Shown in pieces: positions 34,147-41,804 of a stretch of 64,000 nt of DNA; position 1 is the first letter of the stretch, and each line of letters starts with the position of its first letter. Under the pieces are notes generated by a model. That model worked only from the letters and a program-made list of their open reading frames with translations, did not search any database and had not been told where the DNA came from. The DNA is from JAXLQL01 sp046331625 (GTDB taxonomy: Bacteria > Acidobacteriota > Terriglobia > Bryobacterales > Bryobacteraceae): NCBI GenBank assembly GCA_046331625.1, contig JAXLQL010000013.1, positions 124,001 through 188,000 of the forward strand, in the 5' to 3' direction. A program made the position numbers and the translations under genes.

Positions 34147-35518
34147 GCTCTCTCGCCGCGAAGTGTTGAGCCGCGTCTCCACCGGCTTCGGATCGCTTGC
34201 GCTCAACGGGCTGCTCGCCGCCGATACCCACATCTCGCACTTCAAGCCGCGCGTGAAGGCTGTCATCTTCTGCTACATGTCGGGCGGCGTTTCTCATATC
34301 GATTCGTTCGACCCCAAGCCGCAACTCGCCAAAGACGCCGGCAAGCCCGCTCCCTTCAAAGTGGAGCGGACCATGTTCAACGACAACGGCTTCATCATGC
34401 CTAGCCCATGGGAGTTCCGGCGCTATGGGAAGAGCGGCCTCGAAGTCAGCGATATCTTCCACCACATGGGCGGCATCGCCGACGATATCTGCGTCATTCG
34501 ATCGATGACCGTGAAGTTCATGGAGCACGCCCAAGCGAACTTCTACTATCACGCAGGGCAACCATTCACGGGCTTTCCGAGTCTCGGCGCTTGGACCACG
34601 TACGGTCTCGGTAGTCCATCCAAGAATCTACCTGGCTTCGTGGTCCTGGGCAGTGGCGAGATCCCGCTCGGCGGCATCAATGTCTTCGGCAACGGATTCC
34701 TGCCGGCCGTGCATCAAGCTTCGTTCGTCTATCCGGAGCGCAAGGAGCCGCTACAGGACATCACGCCAAAGGAGCCCGACAAGCTGCAGCGGCGCAAGAT
34801 GGCGTGGCTCGAGTCGATGGATCGCGAGTTCCTCTCGTCGATGCCGCCGAACCCGCAGATCGAATCGGCGATACGCAACTACGAAACGGCCTATCGCATG
34901 CAGTCCTCGGTGCCCGAACTCGTGGATCTCTCCGGCGAGACCGAGGCCACCAAGAAACTCTACGGGCTCGATTCGCCCAATGAAGGCAAGGCCGCGTACG
35001 CGCGCCAGTGCCTACTCGCGCGGCGCTTGGTGGAGCGCGGAGTCCGGTTCGTGGAGCTGACCATCGTGCCCCCGAAAGGCTGGGGCGGCGGCAATTCCTG
35101 GGACCAGCACGGCAAGCTCAGGGAGGGCCACGAAGCCAACGCTTTCCATGTGGACCAGCCGATCGCCGCGTTGGTGCGAGATCTGAAGGCTCGCGGAATG
35201 CTCGATGAGACGCTCGTGGTGTGGTCCGGCGAGTTCGGGCGTGCACCGTTCGTGCAAGGCAAAGACGGTCGCGATCACAACCCGTTCGGGTTCAGCTTGT
35301 GGCTGGCCGGCGGCGGCGTCAAAGGCGGCACGGTTTACGGAGCCACCGATGAATATGGATACCGCGCCGTGGAGAACGTGCTGACCATTCACGATCTGCA
35401 CGCAACCATCCTGCACATGCTCGGTATCGACCACGAGCGGCTCACTTTCCGCTTCGGCGGCCGCGACTTCCGCCTCACCGATGTGCACGGCGCCGTGATC
35501 CGCGACATTCTCGGATGA
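34136..35518 (+). CDS. DUF1501 domain protein, Tat-exported
   Basis: 460 residues. The leader MSARLSRREVLSRVSTGFGSLALNGLLAAD is twin-arginine type. The body has DUF1501 hallmarks: VKAVIFCYMSGGVSHIDSFDPKPQLAKDAGKP, IADDICVIRSMTVKFMEHAQANFYYHAGQ, GVRFVELTIVPPKGWGGGNSWDQHGKL, ETLVVWSGEFGRAPFVQGKDGRDHNPFGFSLWLAGGGVKGG, and HDLHATILHMLGIDHERLTFRFGGRDFRLTDV. It has an alkaline-phosphatase/sulfatase-like core with His/Asp ligands. It works with PSD1, whose gene it overlaps. Confidence 0.95.
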   Translation: MSARLSRREVLSRVSTGFGSLALNGLLAADTHISHFKPRVKAVIFCYMSGGVSHIDSFDPKPQLAKDAGKPAPFKVERTMFNDNGFIMPSPWEFRRYGKSGLEVSDIFHHMGGIADDICVIRSMTVKFMEHAQANFYYHAGQPFTGFPSLGAWTTYGLGSPSKNLPGFVVLGSGEIPLGGINVFGNGFLPAVHQASFVYPERKEPLQDITPKEPDKLQRRKMAWLESMDREFLSSMPPNPQIESAIRNYETAYRMQSSVPELVDLSGETEATKKLYGLDSPNEGKAAYARQCLLARRLVERGVRFVELTIVPPKGWGGGNSWDQHGKLREGHEANAFHVDQPIAALVRDLKARGMLDETLVVWSGEFGRAPFVQGKDGRDHNPFGFSLWLAGGGVKGGTVYGATDEYGYRAVENVLTIHDLHATILHMLGIDHERLTFRFGGRDFRLTDVHGAVIRDILG

Positions 35519-36063
35519 TCCTGTTTTTGCTCGCTCTGGCGCAGCCGGTCAGCTACTACCGCGACATCCAGCCGGTGCTTACGTTCCAGTGCAATCGCTG
35601 CCATGGAGACGAAGGCGCGGCGGGTGGGCTCGACACGCGCACCTACGCTTCGTTCCACGGGGTGAACTCCACGCTCCTGCTGGACCTACTGGAAGGCAAG
35701 CGCGGCGAGTCGCGCCGGATGCCGCGCGAAGCACCGCCGCTCGGCGCGGCGATGGTCGCCAAGTTCCGCCAATGGATCGCTGAAGGCGCTCGCGAAGATC
35801 GCGACGACACGCCGCGCCGCACGTGGACAGCCGCATTTCCCGGTGCAGCCACGTCGGTCGCGTGCGAAACAAAAGACCGGGCTTACGTTTCGGTCCAGGT
35901 GGTGGACGCCGCAGGCCGCGAGTTCTACGGAACAGCCGAAGCCTTCACCGGCCGGCGCGTGTGGACCATCCGCCGCGCCGCGCACTGGCCCGCCGCGCTC
36001 CGCATTCAAGTGACTGTCTCGTACTCCCCCGAAAGCGCCATCGTCAACATCTCGAAAAAATAG
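35515..36063 (+). CDS. Small exported PSCyt1-type cytochrome-like protein
   Basis: 182 residues; overlaps the DUF1501 stop (ATGA). Leader MILFLLALAQP, then YYRDIQPVLTFQCNRCHGDEGAAGGLDTRTYASFHGV with one CxxCH, ending that domain with RRMPREAPPLGAAMVAKFRQWIAEGA. The C-terminal 90 residues form an unassigned beta-rich domain (AYVSVQVVDAAGREFYGTAEAFTGRRVWTIRRAAHWP). Probable third member of the PSD1/DUF1501 unit and an electron or heme partner. Confidence 0.85.
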   Translation: MILFLLALAQPVSYYRDIQPVLTFQCNRCHGDEGAAGGLDTRTYASFHGVNSTLLLDLLEGKRGESRRMPREAPPLGAAMVAKFRQWIAEGAREDRDDTPRRTWTAAFPGAATSVACETKDRAYVSVQVVDAAGREFYGTAEAFTGRRVWTIRRAAHWPAALRIQVTVSYSPESAIVNISKK

Positions 36064-36170
36064 TTGCTGCTCGTGAGCCGATTCGCGTTTGCGATGCGCC
36101 TGCACCGGTCGAACGGGAACGAGGCAAGTCGCCGACGGCCCGCTGAAACCCAAAAGGGAGGTATTTACCC

Positions 36171-36647
36171 ATGCTCACGAATCTCATGTCCCGGCGCGCC
36201 TCGGCCGCCGTTTTCGCTGCGACCTTGTTCGCGCTGCCCGCTGCGATGCAGGCCCAGACGGCCCGAACCCGCGCCACAGGCGCCTGGATGATGTTCATCA
36301 ACCAGGACACCACTCCACCCGACAAGTGCGCCCACGCGCTGTATCTCTACGCCGACGGATCGGCCGACGGTCCGGCCACGTCGCTTCCGAGCAAGGACAA
36401 CCCGTTTGCCGAAGGCGGTCTGAAAGGCGAATGGAACTTCGACGGCACCACGGTGAAGTTCGGCTTCACCCGGATCGTGATCACCGGCGACGGCAAGGAA
36501 CTCGGCCTCGAGCGTGTTCAGTTCACGATGCGCTGGAACGGCGATCAGATGATCGGCTCGGGAACCGGCGAACTGTTCGACATCGACGGAAACTCGCTCG
36601 GAACAGTGCCTCTGCGCGTCCGCTTGATCCGTGTGTTGACGCAGTAG
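36171..36647 (+). CDS. Hypothetical secreted protein
   Basis: 158 residues. Signal peptide MSRRASAAVFAATLFALPAAMQAQ, then an all-beta domain (GAWMMFINQDTTPPDKCAHALYLYADGSADG... GEWNFDGTTVKFGFTRIVITGDGKELGLERVQFTMRWNGDQMIGSGTGELF) resembling a lipocalin-like meander. A strong AAGGGAGG lies about 10 bases before the ATG. No family recognised. It may be a monocistronic unit with its own ~105-base leader. Confidence 0.75.
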   Translation: MLTNLMSRRASAAVFAATLFALPAAMQAQTARTRATGAWMMFINQDTTPPDKCAHALYLYADGSADGPATSLPSKDNPFAEGGLKGEWNFDGTTVKFGFTRIVITGDGKELGLERVQFTMRWNGDQMIGSGTGELFDIDGNSLGTVPLRVRLIRVLTQ

Positions 36648-36678
36648 GGGTTTCACCTTCCGACCCACGACCTGTAAA

Positions 36679-36705
36679 GGAGCGGCGCCGGCGCTACACC
36701 GCTCC
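36679..36705. terminator. Hairpin between convergent genes
   Basis: GGAGCGG pairs with CCGCTCC across a 13-base loop containing GCGCCGGCGC. It sits between the convergent secreted-protein and kinase genes and could stop transcription from either side. No T-run follows, so a REP-like role is equally possible. Confidence 0.4.
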
Positions 36706-36750
36706 CTCACGGTCGCGGCTCGGAATACGGCTCCTACCGAGGGACCCGTG

Positions 36751-39138
36751 TCAAGCGGCCGCAAGCCGCCGTTCCGCGTCGTCAAAGGCTTTGGCGATGC
36801 GCGGGTCCCGTTTTCTCGCCGCCACCACAGGCTTGATCCTGGAAATCGCGTAGAAGATCCCGCTCCTTTGTGCGAGTGCAGCTTCGATCCATCGTAAGGC
36901 ATGGGTGTCTTCGCCGAGCATCATGTACGCGATCGACACGCCCACCGGCGCGACGCTTTCAGGTCCGCTGGCTCGTTCCGCCAATCCGAGCAACCGCCGC
37001 GTCTCCATCAGGTCTCCAGCCATCGCGGCGGAGGCAGCCCTGTTGGGCGCCATAACAAAATCGGGTTGGCCCGCAAGGGACTCGCGTAGACGGCGGTAGG
37101 CCTCGCGGACGCCCGCATCGTTCCCGTTCTCGTACTCGATGCACGATCGCAGGAACCACGTCATCGGAGCGCCGGGATGCAGTTGCTCGGACCGGTCTGA
37201 CGCCGCGAGCGCTTCGCCGATCCGGCCGGCCTTCAGCGCCAGGTTCGAGATGTCCCACATCAGATAGAGGGCCACCGGATCCTTGTCGCGCAGCACCGAG
37301 CTCATTTCCCCGAGCGCTTCCACGTTTCTTCCCTGCGCCTCGAGTGCATGGGCGTGCCAATGTTGGATGAACGCCGAGCCCGGATTCAGCCGCATGGCCA
37401 GCGCCAATTCCTTCTCGGCCGTTTTTGCGCGCCAATCCCCCTGCAGCACCGAAACCGCATGAGACATGTGGGCCTCCGCCGAATCCGGATCGATCGCAAG
37501 CGCCCTCTCTGAGAGTTCCTTGGCCTTACCGTAGGCTCGCACGGGAAGCATCGTTTCGAAGTCGCCGAGGTAGATGTAGCAATCGGCCATCGTCGTGTAG
37601 GCCAGCACGAAGCGCGGATCTCGTTGGGCAGCCTGCTCGAGAATCGGGATCGCCTTCTCGAACAACGGCGGCATCGAGAACCCTTGATTGAATAGATGGA
37701 GCCCTTCGCTATAGAGACGGTGCGCTTCCATGTCGGTGGTCAGCACGCGCCCGGGCACATCGTCCCGACCACCCAGCCGCTGCGCCACCGCCTGCGAAAT
37801 TTCGCGTTGCACGGAGAACACGTCTTGCACCGGCCGATCGAACGTCTGAGACCACAAGTGCATCCCGTCAACCGCGCGCACGTGCTGCACCGTGATCCGC
37901 ATTTGTTCGCCTTGCTTGCGGACGCTGCCTTCCAGCACCGTGTCCACATTGAGCTGTGACGCGATGCGGCGCACGTCGCGCGGTTTGCCCTTGAACTCGA
38001 AGACCGAGGTCCGCGCCACCACGCGAAGCTCTGGCTGCCGCGAAAGGGAGTCGATGATCTCTTCGGTGATGCCATCGCAGAAAGGCTCCTGATCGCGCTT
38101 CTCGCTGAAGTCGGCGAATGGCAGCACCGCCACAGACTTGCCATGCACCGTGCGGCGCGTGAACCAGGCGACACCTCCAACCGCAGCGCCTCCCATCGCA
38201 GCGGCAATCCACGTCCGGCGGCCGATGCCCGCTCGCGGATTCATCGCAGTCTCGATGGCAGCGGCGAACTCACCCGCGGAGGCGAAACGCGCTTCGGGAT
38301 CCGGCTGCATCGCCCGCGCCGTAATTGCCCGCAGTTCCGTGGGCGCGTTGTCTCCGGCGACCTCGTTCAGCACCGAGCCCAGCGAGTAGATGTCCGATCG
38401 CCGGGTCAGTGCTTTGCCCGCCAACTGTTCCGGACTCGCGTACCGCGGGGTGGCCACCAAGAGGTTCGATGCCGTGGCGGTGGACTCGTGCGACGCCACT
38501 TTGGCGATCCCGAAGTCGAGCAGCTTCGGGACACCGGCGGCGTTCACCATGATGTTGCCGGGCTTCAGGTCCCGGTGGAGGATCTCCTTCGAGTGCAGGT
38601 AGTCCACAGCCGCACAGATCGGGACCAGGAGCATCGCGCGTTCGAGCGGCGAAAGTCCGCGCTCGCGGCAGTAGACGTCGAGCGTCTGCCCGTCGATATA
38701 GTCGAGAACGAAATACGGCTGCCCATCTTCAGTCGCACCGCCATCGAGCAGCCGGCAGATATTCGGATGATCGATGCCCGCGAGAATCTGCCTTTCGGCC
38801 TGGAAGCGCGCGAGGAGGTCGCGCGATTGGGAGCCTTGGCGGATGAGCTTGATTGCCACGCGCTGTTCGAAGCCGCCTTCCACCCGGCGCCCTTCGTAGA
38901 CGGTGCCCATGCCGCCCTCGCCAATCTTGCGCACGATCTGATACGAACCGAATCGGCGCATCTCCATCGCGGGCGTCGCGAGGAAGTCGCCGCTTTCCTT
39001 GCCCGCCGCGAAGAGCGACTCGACCTCCTCACGAATGTCCGCATCCTGGCCCGCGAGCGCTTTGGCGCGCGCTTCCGTGTTCATGCCGAGACACGTTTCG
39101 AACACGTTCTTGGCGATGGCGTAGCGCTCTGGCGTCAC
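36751..39138 (-). CDS. Ser/Thr protein kinase with TolB-like and TPR regions
   Basis: 795 residues. Kinase domain at about 60-330: glycine loop IGEGGMGTVYEG, VAIKLI, HRDLKPGNIM, DFGIAK, TPRYASPEQL. A membrane segment follows (IAAAMGGAAVGGVAWF), then a TolB/FlgO-like domain (SVAVLPFADFSEKRDQEPFCDGITEEIIDSLSRQPELRVVARTSVF) and C-terminal TPR repeats (ALAIDPDSAEAHMSHAVSVL, EMSSVLRDKDPVALYLMWDISNLAL). The start is GTG overlapping the sigma-factor stop (GTGA), so the pair is co-translated. Acidobacterial ECF-kinase pairs of this type regulate gene expression; targets are unknown. Confidence 0.92.
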   Translation of the reverse strand: MTPERYAIAKNVFETCLGMNTEARAKALAGQDADIREEVESLFAAGKESGDFLATPAMEMRRFGSYQIVRKIGEGGMGTVYEGRRVEGGFEQRVAIKLIRQGSQSRDLLARFQAERQILAGIDHPNICRLLDGGATEDGQPYFVLDYIDGQTLDVYCRERGLSPLERAMLLVPICAAVDYLHSKEILHRDLKPGNIMVNAAGVPKLLDFGIAKVASHESTATASNLLVATPRYASPEQLAGKALTRRSDIYSLGSVLNEVAGDNAPTELRAITARAMQPDPEARFASAGEFAAAIETAMNPRAGIGRRTWIAAAMGGAAVGGVAWFTRRTVHGKSVAVLPFADFSEKRDQEPFCDGITEEIIDSLSRQPELRVVARTSVFEFKGKPRDVRRIASQLNVDTVLEGSVRKQGEQMRITVQHVRAVDGMHLWSQTFDRPVQDVFSVQREISQAVAQRLGGRDDVPGRVLTTDMEAHRLYSEGLHLFNQGFSMPPLFEKAIPILEQAAQRDPRFVLAYTTMADCYIYLGDFETMLPVRAYGKAKELSERALAIDPDSAEAHMSHAVSVLQGDWRAKTAEKELALAMRLNPGSAFIQHWHAHALEAQGRNVEALGEMSSVLRDKDPVALYLMWDISNLALKAGRIGEALAASDRSEQLHPGAPMTWFLRSCIEYENGNDAGVREAYRRLRESLAGQPDFVMAPNRAASAAMAGDLMETRRLLGLAERASGPESVAPVGVSIAYMMLGEDTHALRWIEAALAQRSGIFYAISRIKPVVAARKRDPRIAKAFDDAERRLAAA

Positions 39139-39713
39139 TGCCTGGTTCCTCCGCGCTGCATCTCGCGATAGATCCAATTCCGCGCCATGGTCCAATCACG
39201 TTTCACAGTAGCCGGCGAGACCCCGATCAACGCCGCCGTCTCGTCGATCCCGAGCCCGCCGAAGAAGCGCAACTCGATGATGCGCGCCTGTTGCGGATCG
39301 AGCTTGGCGAGCGCCTGCAATGCATCATCTAGCATGACGAGACTCATGTCTTTGGCTCCGGGAAAATCGATCGCGGTGTCGAGAGAGAGCCGCACCTGCC
39401 CGCCGCCTCGTTTGTCTGCCGCATGCTTGCGCGCGTGACTCACCAAGATGTTCCGGATGATCTGAGAAGCGAGCCCGAAGAAATGCGCTCGGTTCTCGAG
39501 CTTCACCTGATCGAGCCCGGCCAGCGCGAGATAAGCTTCATTCACGAGAGCCGTGCTCTGGAGCGTGTGGCCAGCGCGCTCTGACCGAAGATACCGGCGG
39601 GCGATGGAACGAAGCTCCTCGTACACCACGGGCATCAACTTGTCGAGCGCGGACTCGTCTCCCTCTCGCCAAGCGGCAAGTAATCCCGTAATCTCAGCTT
39701 TCGGCTGCGCCAT
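39135..39713 (-). CDS. ECF-type RNA polymerase sigma factor
   Basis: 192 residues. Region 2 is LMPVVYEELRSIARRYLRSERAGHTLQSTALVNEAYLALAGLD...RAHFFGLASQIIRNILVSHARKHAADKRGG; region 4 is LDPQQARIIELRFFGGLGIDETAALIGVSPATVKRDWTMARNWIYREM. This is the acidobacterial/planctomycete subgroup that is typically encoded next to a Ser/Thr kinase, which takes the place of an anti-sigma factor. Confidence 0.95.
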   Translation of the reverse strand: MAQPKAEITGLLAAWREGDESALDKLMPVVYEELRSIARRYLRSERAGHTLQSTALVNEAYLALAGLDQVKLENRAHFFGLASQIIRNILVSHARKHAADKRGGGQVRLSLDTAIDFPGAKDMSLVMLDDALQALAKLDPQQARIIELRFFGGLGIDETAALIGVSPATVKRDWTMARNWIYREMQRGGTRQ

Positions 39714-39765
39714 CAGCGCGGGCTTCCGTCACAGTATTGTACGGCATCCCCGCCCAGCCGGATTC

Positions 39766-41367
39766 CTACTTCTCCTCGATAGTCAGGGGCTTGTTTACCG
39801 GTACATTCGTCAGGCGGGACTTTGCTCCCGACGGCCACGAGACTTCCACGGCGGTTACTGTTGGATCCTTGCCCAGGCCGAACGTTGCTGCAAGTTGATT
39901 CGCGGAGCAATAGCTCGATCCGCTGCGCACCATCTGCGACTGGGTCCCACCGGCCGACGTGATGCGCACCACAGCGCCGATCCCGTTCCGATTTGATTTG
40001 CTCCCCTCGAGCGACACCGTGATCCAGTTGTTCTTGTTGCCGCCATCATTGCGATACAGATAGGCGGGACCGCCGTTGGTCGAGACGAGCAAATCGAGGT
40101 CGCCATCGTTGTCGAAATCGCCATACGCCGCGCCGCGAGCCACCACCGCGCGGCTCAACTGCGCGCCCACGCTCTTGGTGGCGTCTTCGAACTTGCCTTT
40201 GCCCACATTGCGGAAGAGCAGCGGCGACTGCTTGTAGCTGACCTTCGGCTGGACGCGACCGATCTCTTCATCGATGTGCCCATTGGCCGCGAAGATGTCG
40301 AGTTGTCCATCGAGGTCATAGTCGTAGAAGAACACGCCGAATGCCAAGCTGAGCAGCGACGCGCGGCCCACCGTGGATCGTGGCGCCTCGTCGACGAACA
40401 GCCCCTTGCCCTCGTTGTGATAGAGCCCGAGCATCTGGTTCGAGAAGTTGCCGACAAGGAGATGCATGCGACCCGAGCGATCGTAGTCCGCCGCGTCCAC
40501 GCCCATTGCTCCGCGCGCCACGCCGTCTTCGCCGAACGCCACGCCAGCGCCGAGCCCTTCTTCCTTGAAAGTCCCGTTGCCGAGGTTGCGATACAGCTTG
40601 TTTGGTTGCGTGTCGTTGGCCAGGAAGATGTCAGGGAATCCGTCGCCGTTGAAGTCGAGCACGGCCACGCCGAGCGACTTCGAATTGGGATCGCCTACGC
40701 CGGCCTTCTGCGTCACGTCTTCGAACTTGCCCGCGCCCAGATTGCGGAACAAGCGGCTCGCGGTGCCTTTGTACGATTCCGGCGTGCAGTATGATTTGGT
40801 GGCGCCATCGAGCGAGCACCACAGGTCGCCCTTCACGGTCCACTGGACGTAGTTGGCGACGAACAGATCGAGCTTGCCGTCTTTGTCGTAGTCGAGCCAG
40901 GCCGCGCTCGTTCCGAAGTTTGCGTTGCGGATCCCGGAAGCCGCAGTCACGTCGCGAAACTTGCCGGCGCCTTCGTTGTGGTAGAGGCGGTCGCCATCGA
41001 GGAAGGTGATGTAGAGGTCGTCGCGACCGTCATTGTCGTAGTCGCCCACGGCGACGCCCATGCCGAAGCCCTCGGTGTCGAGTCCGCTGCCGGCGGTGAT
41101 GTCGGTGAACGTGCCGTTCTTGTTATTGCGATAGAGCGCGGGGAGCGAGCGCCGGCCGCGCGGGGTCCAGTCTTTGCTGTTGACGAAGAAGAGGTCGAGC
41201 CAGCCGTCGCCATCGGCGTCGATGAACGCGCACCCGGAACCCATCGTCTCTGGTAGATACTTCTTGCCGGCCTTGCCCGCGTTGTGAACGAACTTGATCC
41301 CGGCAGTGGCGGTGACGTCGGTGAACGTGACTTGCGCCGAGCAGACGACCGCGGCAATCAGGAACAT
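39766..41367 (-). CDS. CRTAC1 family protein (VCBS/FG-GAP repeats, ASPIC/UnbV domain)
   Basis: 533 residues with a signal peptide (MFLIAAVVCSAQ). Repeated calcium-binding FG-GAP motifs: FIDADGDGWLDLFFVN, VGDYDNDGRDDLYITF, WLDYDKDGKLDLFVANY, VLDFNGDGFPDIFLAND, DYDLDGQLDIFAANGH and YGDFDNDGDLDLLVS. The C terminus is ASPIC/UnbV (WITVSLEGSKSNRNGIGAVVRITSAGGTQSQMV... TAVEVSWPSGAKSRLTNV). It acts outside the cytoplasm, probably as a binding or scaffold protein. The frame continues upstream through the repeat array and should not be used. Confidence 0.92.
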   Translation of the reverse strand: MFLIAAVVCSAQVTFTDVTATAGIKFVHNAGKAGKKYLPETMGSGCAFIDADGDGWLDLFFVNSKDWTPRGRRSLPALYRNNKNGTFTDITAGSGLDTEGFGMGVAVGDYDNDGRDDLYITFLDGDRLYHNEGAGKFRDVTAASGIRNANFGTSAAWLDYDKDGKLDLFVANYVQWTVKGDLWCSLDGATKSYCTPESYKGTASRLFRNLGAGKFEDVTQKAGVGDPNSKSLGVAVLDFNGDGFPDIFLANDTQPNKLYRNLGNGTFKEEGLGAGVAFGEDGVARGAMGVDAADYDRSGRMHLLVGNFSNQMLGLYHNEGKGLFVDEAPRSTVGRASLLSLAFGVFFYDYDLDGQLDIFAANGHIDEEIGRVQPKVSYKQSPLLFRNVGKGKFEDATKSVGAQLSRAVVARGAAYGDFDNDGDLDLLVSTNGGPAYLYRNDGGNKNNWITVSLEGSKSNRNGIGAVVRITSAGGTQSQMVRSGSSYCSANQLAATFGLGKDPTVTAVEVSWPSGAKSRLTNVPVNKPLTIEEK

Positions 41368-41392
41368 CGAAACTCGTGCTGCATCCTTTGCT

Positions 41393-41804
41393 CGTGAAGC
41401 AGGCTTTCGCCTGCGCTGGACTTCAGTCCCGCCATGCGACGAATCACAGACCGGATGAGGCGGGACTGAAGTCCCGCGCAGGCTGAAGCCTACCCCACAT
41501 CGCGGCGGAGCCGCAATCCCGAAACACGCAGCGTTCTGCGAGCACACGTGCCCAGGCCTGAAGCGGGACTGAAAGTCCCGCCGCAGGCTGAAAGCCTGCC
41601 CCACGCACCGCGTCCAAAATCTTCGCGGCCGGCGAAGCAACTGAAGGATAGTAGTACATCGCGGCTGAGCCACAATCGCGGATCGGCTCGTTTCCACGGG
41701 CGCATGCGGCCACATCGGAAGCGGGACCGAAGTCCCGCGCTGGCTAAAGCCCGCCCTACACGGAGACTGAAAGCTTCGAGGCCGGCGAAGAAACTGAAGG
41801 AAGT
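41393..41804. repeat. Array of composite REP-like repeats
   Basis: This fills the 437-base gap between two genes. At least four hairpin units occur: one inverted (about 41400-41432) and three direct (about 41460, 41565 and 41723), each with GCGGGACTGAAGTCCCGC or a near variant, followed by AGGCTGAAGCC and CCCCACA. Two copies of the tail GGCGAAGxAACTGAAGGA occur (about 41629 and 41777). No gene is seen in this stretch. Confidence 0.88.
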
